From positions 1 through 32,060 of the forward strand of contig CAIXRH010000034.1 in the NCBI GenBank assembly GCA_903921785.1: a stretch of DNA of 32,060 bases, read 5' to 3'. The position numbers and the translations under genes are program-made. The notes below the pieces were generated by a model. The model was not told the origin of the DNA. It worked only from the letters and a program-made list of their open reading frames with translations, and made no database searches. This document shows positions 31,579 to 32,060 of the stretch, piece after piece. This DNA comes from an uncultured Pseudomonadota bacterium. GTDB lineage: Bacteria; Myxococcota_A; UBA796; SXON01. Position 1 is the stretch's first letter. Every line of letters begins with the position of its first letter.

Positions 31579-31944
31579 ATGCCGCGCATGACGCTCTCGC
31601 TCTTCCTCTCCGGCGCGCTCCTGTCCGTGGTGGGCTGCAAGGACGTGGCTGAACCCCCCGACACCGGCTCCGTGGACACCGACACCGACACCGACTCGGC
31701 GGACACCAGCGTGGACGACACCGACACTGCCGACTCCGGCGGCGACACCGCTGCCGAGTGTTGGACAGAGTGGGACGAAGGAACCTGCTACAACACCACG
31801 CTGTGTGGGCTCCCGACCACGGCGGCGGACGACTCGTTGCTGTTCCTGAACCAGTGCACCGACGCCGCCTACTCCCTGTTCGACGACTCCGTCCGGATTC
31901 CGGCCTCCACGTGGAAGGAGGGCGACGCGTTGCCGGTCATCTGA
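31579..31944 (+). CDS. Small lipoprotein with Asp/Thr-rich spacer
   Basis: A 121-residue exported protein. MPRMTLSLFLSGALLSVVGC is a standard lipoprotein signal (C20). It is followed by a spacer of about 35 residues made mostly of Asp, Thr and Ser (DTGSVDTDTDTDSADTSVDD). The C-terminal 60 residues contain four cysteines (ECWTEWDEGTCYNTTLCG...NQCTDAAY), suggesting a small disulphide-bonded domain. It begins 1 nt after the stop of the PstS-like gene, so the two are surely co-translated and may work together at the cell surface. I do not recognise the family. Confidence 0.7.
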   Translation: MPRMTLSLFLSGALLSVVGCKDVAEPPDTGSVDTDTDTDSADTSVDDTDTADSGGDTAAECWTEWDEGTCYNTTLCGLPTTAADDSLLFLNQCTDAAYSLFDDSVRIPASTWKEGDALPVI

Positions 31945-31998
31945 CCCCCATTCCTCGGGTCTGGCGCACGGGCCTTGGAATTCGCGACCTTTGAGGTT

Positions 31999-32042
31999 TG
32001 ACAATCGTCTGTCGAGCGCCTGACATCCGTCTGACAATCGTC
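31999..32042. promoter_or_regulatory. Four 11-bp-phased TGACA/TGTCA repeats
   Basis: 11-bp units at 31999-32009 (TGACAATCGTC), 32010-32020 (degenerate TGTCGAGCGCC), 32021-32031 (TGACATCCGTC) and 32032-32042 (TGACAATCGTC). On the minus strand this reads as TGTCA repeated with 11-bp period; the adjacent pair is TGTCA-N6-TGTCA, the spacing of PhoB (Pho box) sites. The regulated gene is probably beyond the window edge. Confidence 0.5.
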
Positions 32043-32060
32043 GGTCTCCACCGGGTGATC

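Noticed and set aside
30216-31748. Minus-strand open frame of 510 codons opposite the PstS-like gene
   Set aside because: The plus-strand frame has a signal peptide, promoter and coupled downstream gene; the minus frame shows no domain.

Overview
This is a very GC-rich (roughly 70% by eye) bacterial chromosome segment with about 26 protein genes, no RNA genes, no insertion sequences and no CRISPR array. Its gene families suggest a Myxococcota-type or related deltaproteobacterial lineage: MopE-type Asp/Cys repeats with a MYXO-CTERM-like tail, PATAN/DUF4388-like plus J-domain proteins, FG-GAP lipoproteins with Asp/Thr/Ser-rich spacers, and an NtrC-type regulator with a sigma-54 promoter nearby. 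The assignment is inference; no taxonomic marker is present.

Layout. 266-3479 (+): cytosine deaminase and a surface protein with MopE repeats. 12489 back to 3430 (-): a long co-oriented run whose first four genes overlap by 4 nt or lie 7 nt apart. It holds a REC/PATAN/J-like/TPR protein, a PATAN/J/TPR protein, an unknown protein, a HAD phosphatase, a large STAND-type NTPase with TPRs, a PAP2 phosphatase and a small membrane protein. 12598 (+): ssb. 13473-15435 (-): MepA-type endopeptidase and a YcaQ/AlkZ-type glycosylase. 15483 (+): possible outer-membrane barrel. 17004-16132 (-): YD-repeat lipoprotein. 18915-17184 (-): Dam-like methyltransferase followed by a VapBC toxin-antitoxin pair. 19294-26407 (+): C11 protease lipoprotein, ArsR-methyltransferase fusion plus amidohydrolase, Trp/Pro/Gly/Tyr repeat protein, glutamyl-Q tRNA(Asp) synthetase and a CRTAC1-like propeller lipoprotein. 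27887-26427 (-): a second, convergent propeller lipoprotein. 27980-31944 (+): sigma-54 response regulator, SIMPL lipoprotein, then a PstS-like secreted protein with a small lipoprotein.

The strongest unannotated signal is in start regions. At least five genes have a TAnnnT hexamer 6-7 nt before the start codon (TACGAT, TATCCT, TATGGT, TATCCT, TATACT), and several more have near matches. This is the geometry of leaderless transcripts.

Other signals: (1) a near-consensus sigma-54 promoter just before the PstS-like gene with two dyads upstream, downstream of a sigma-54 activator gene; (2) five GATC sites in 56 bp just upstream of the dam-like promoter; (3) a 14-bp perfect palindrome over the vapB promoter and start; (4) 11-bp-phased TGTCA repeats at the right edge with Pho-box spacing; (5) an interspersed intergenic repeat with two clear copies about 20 kb apart.
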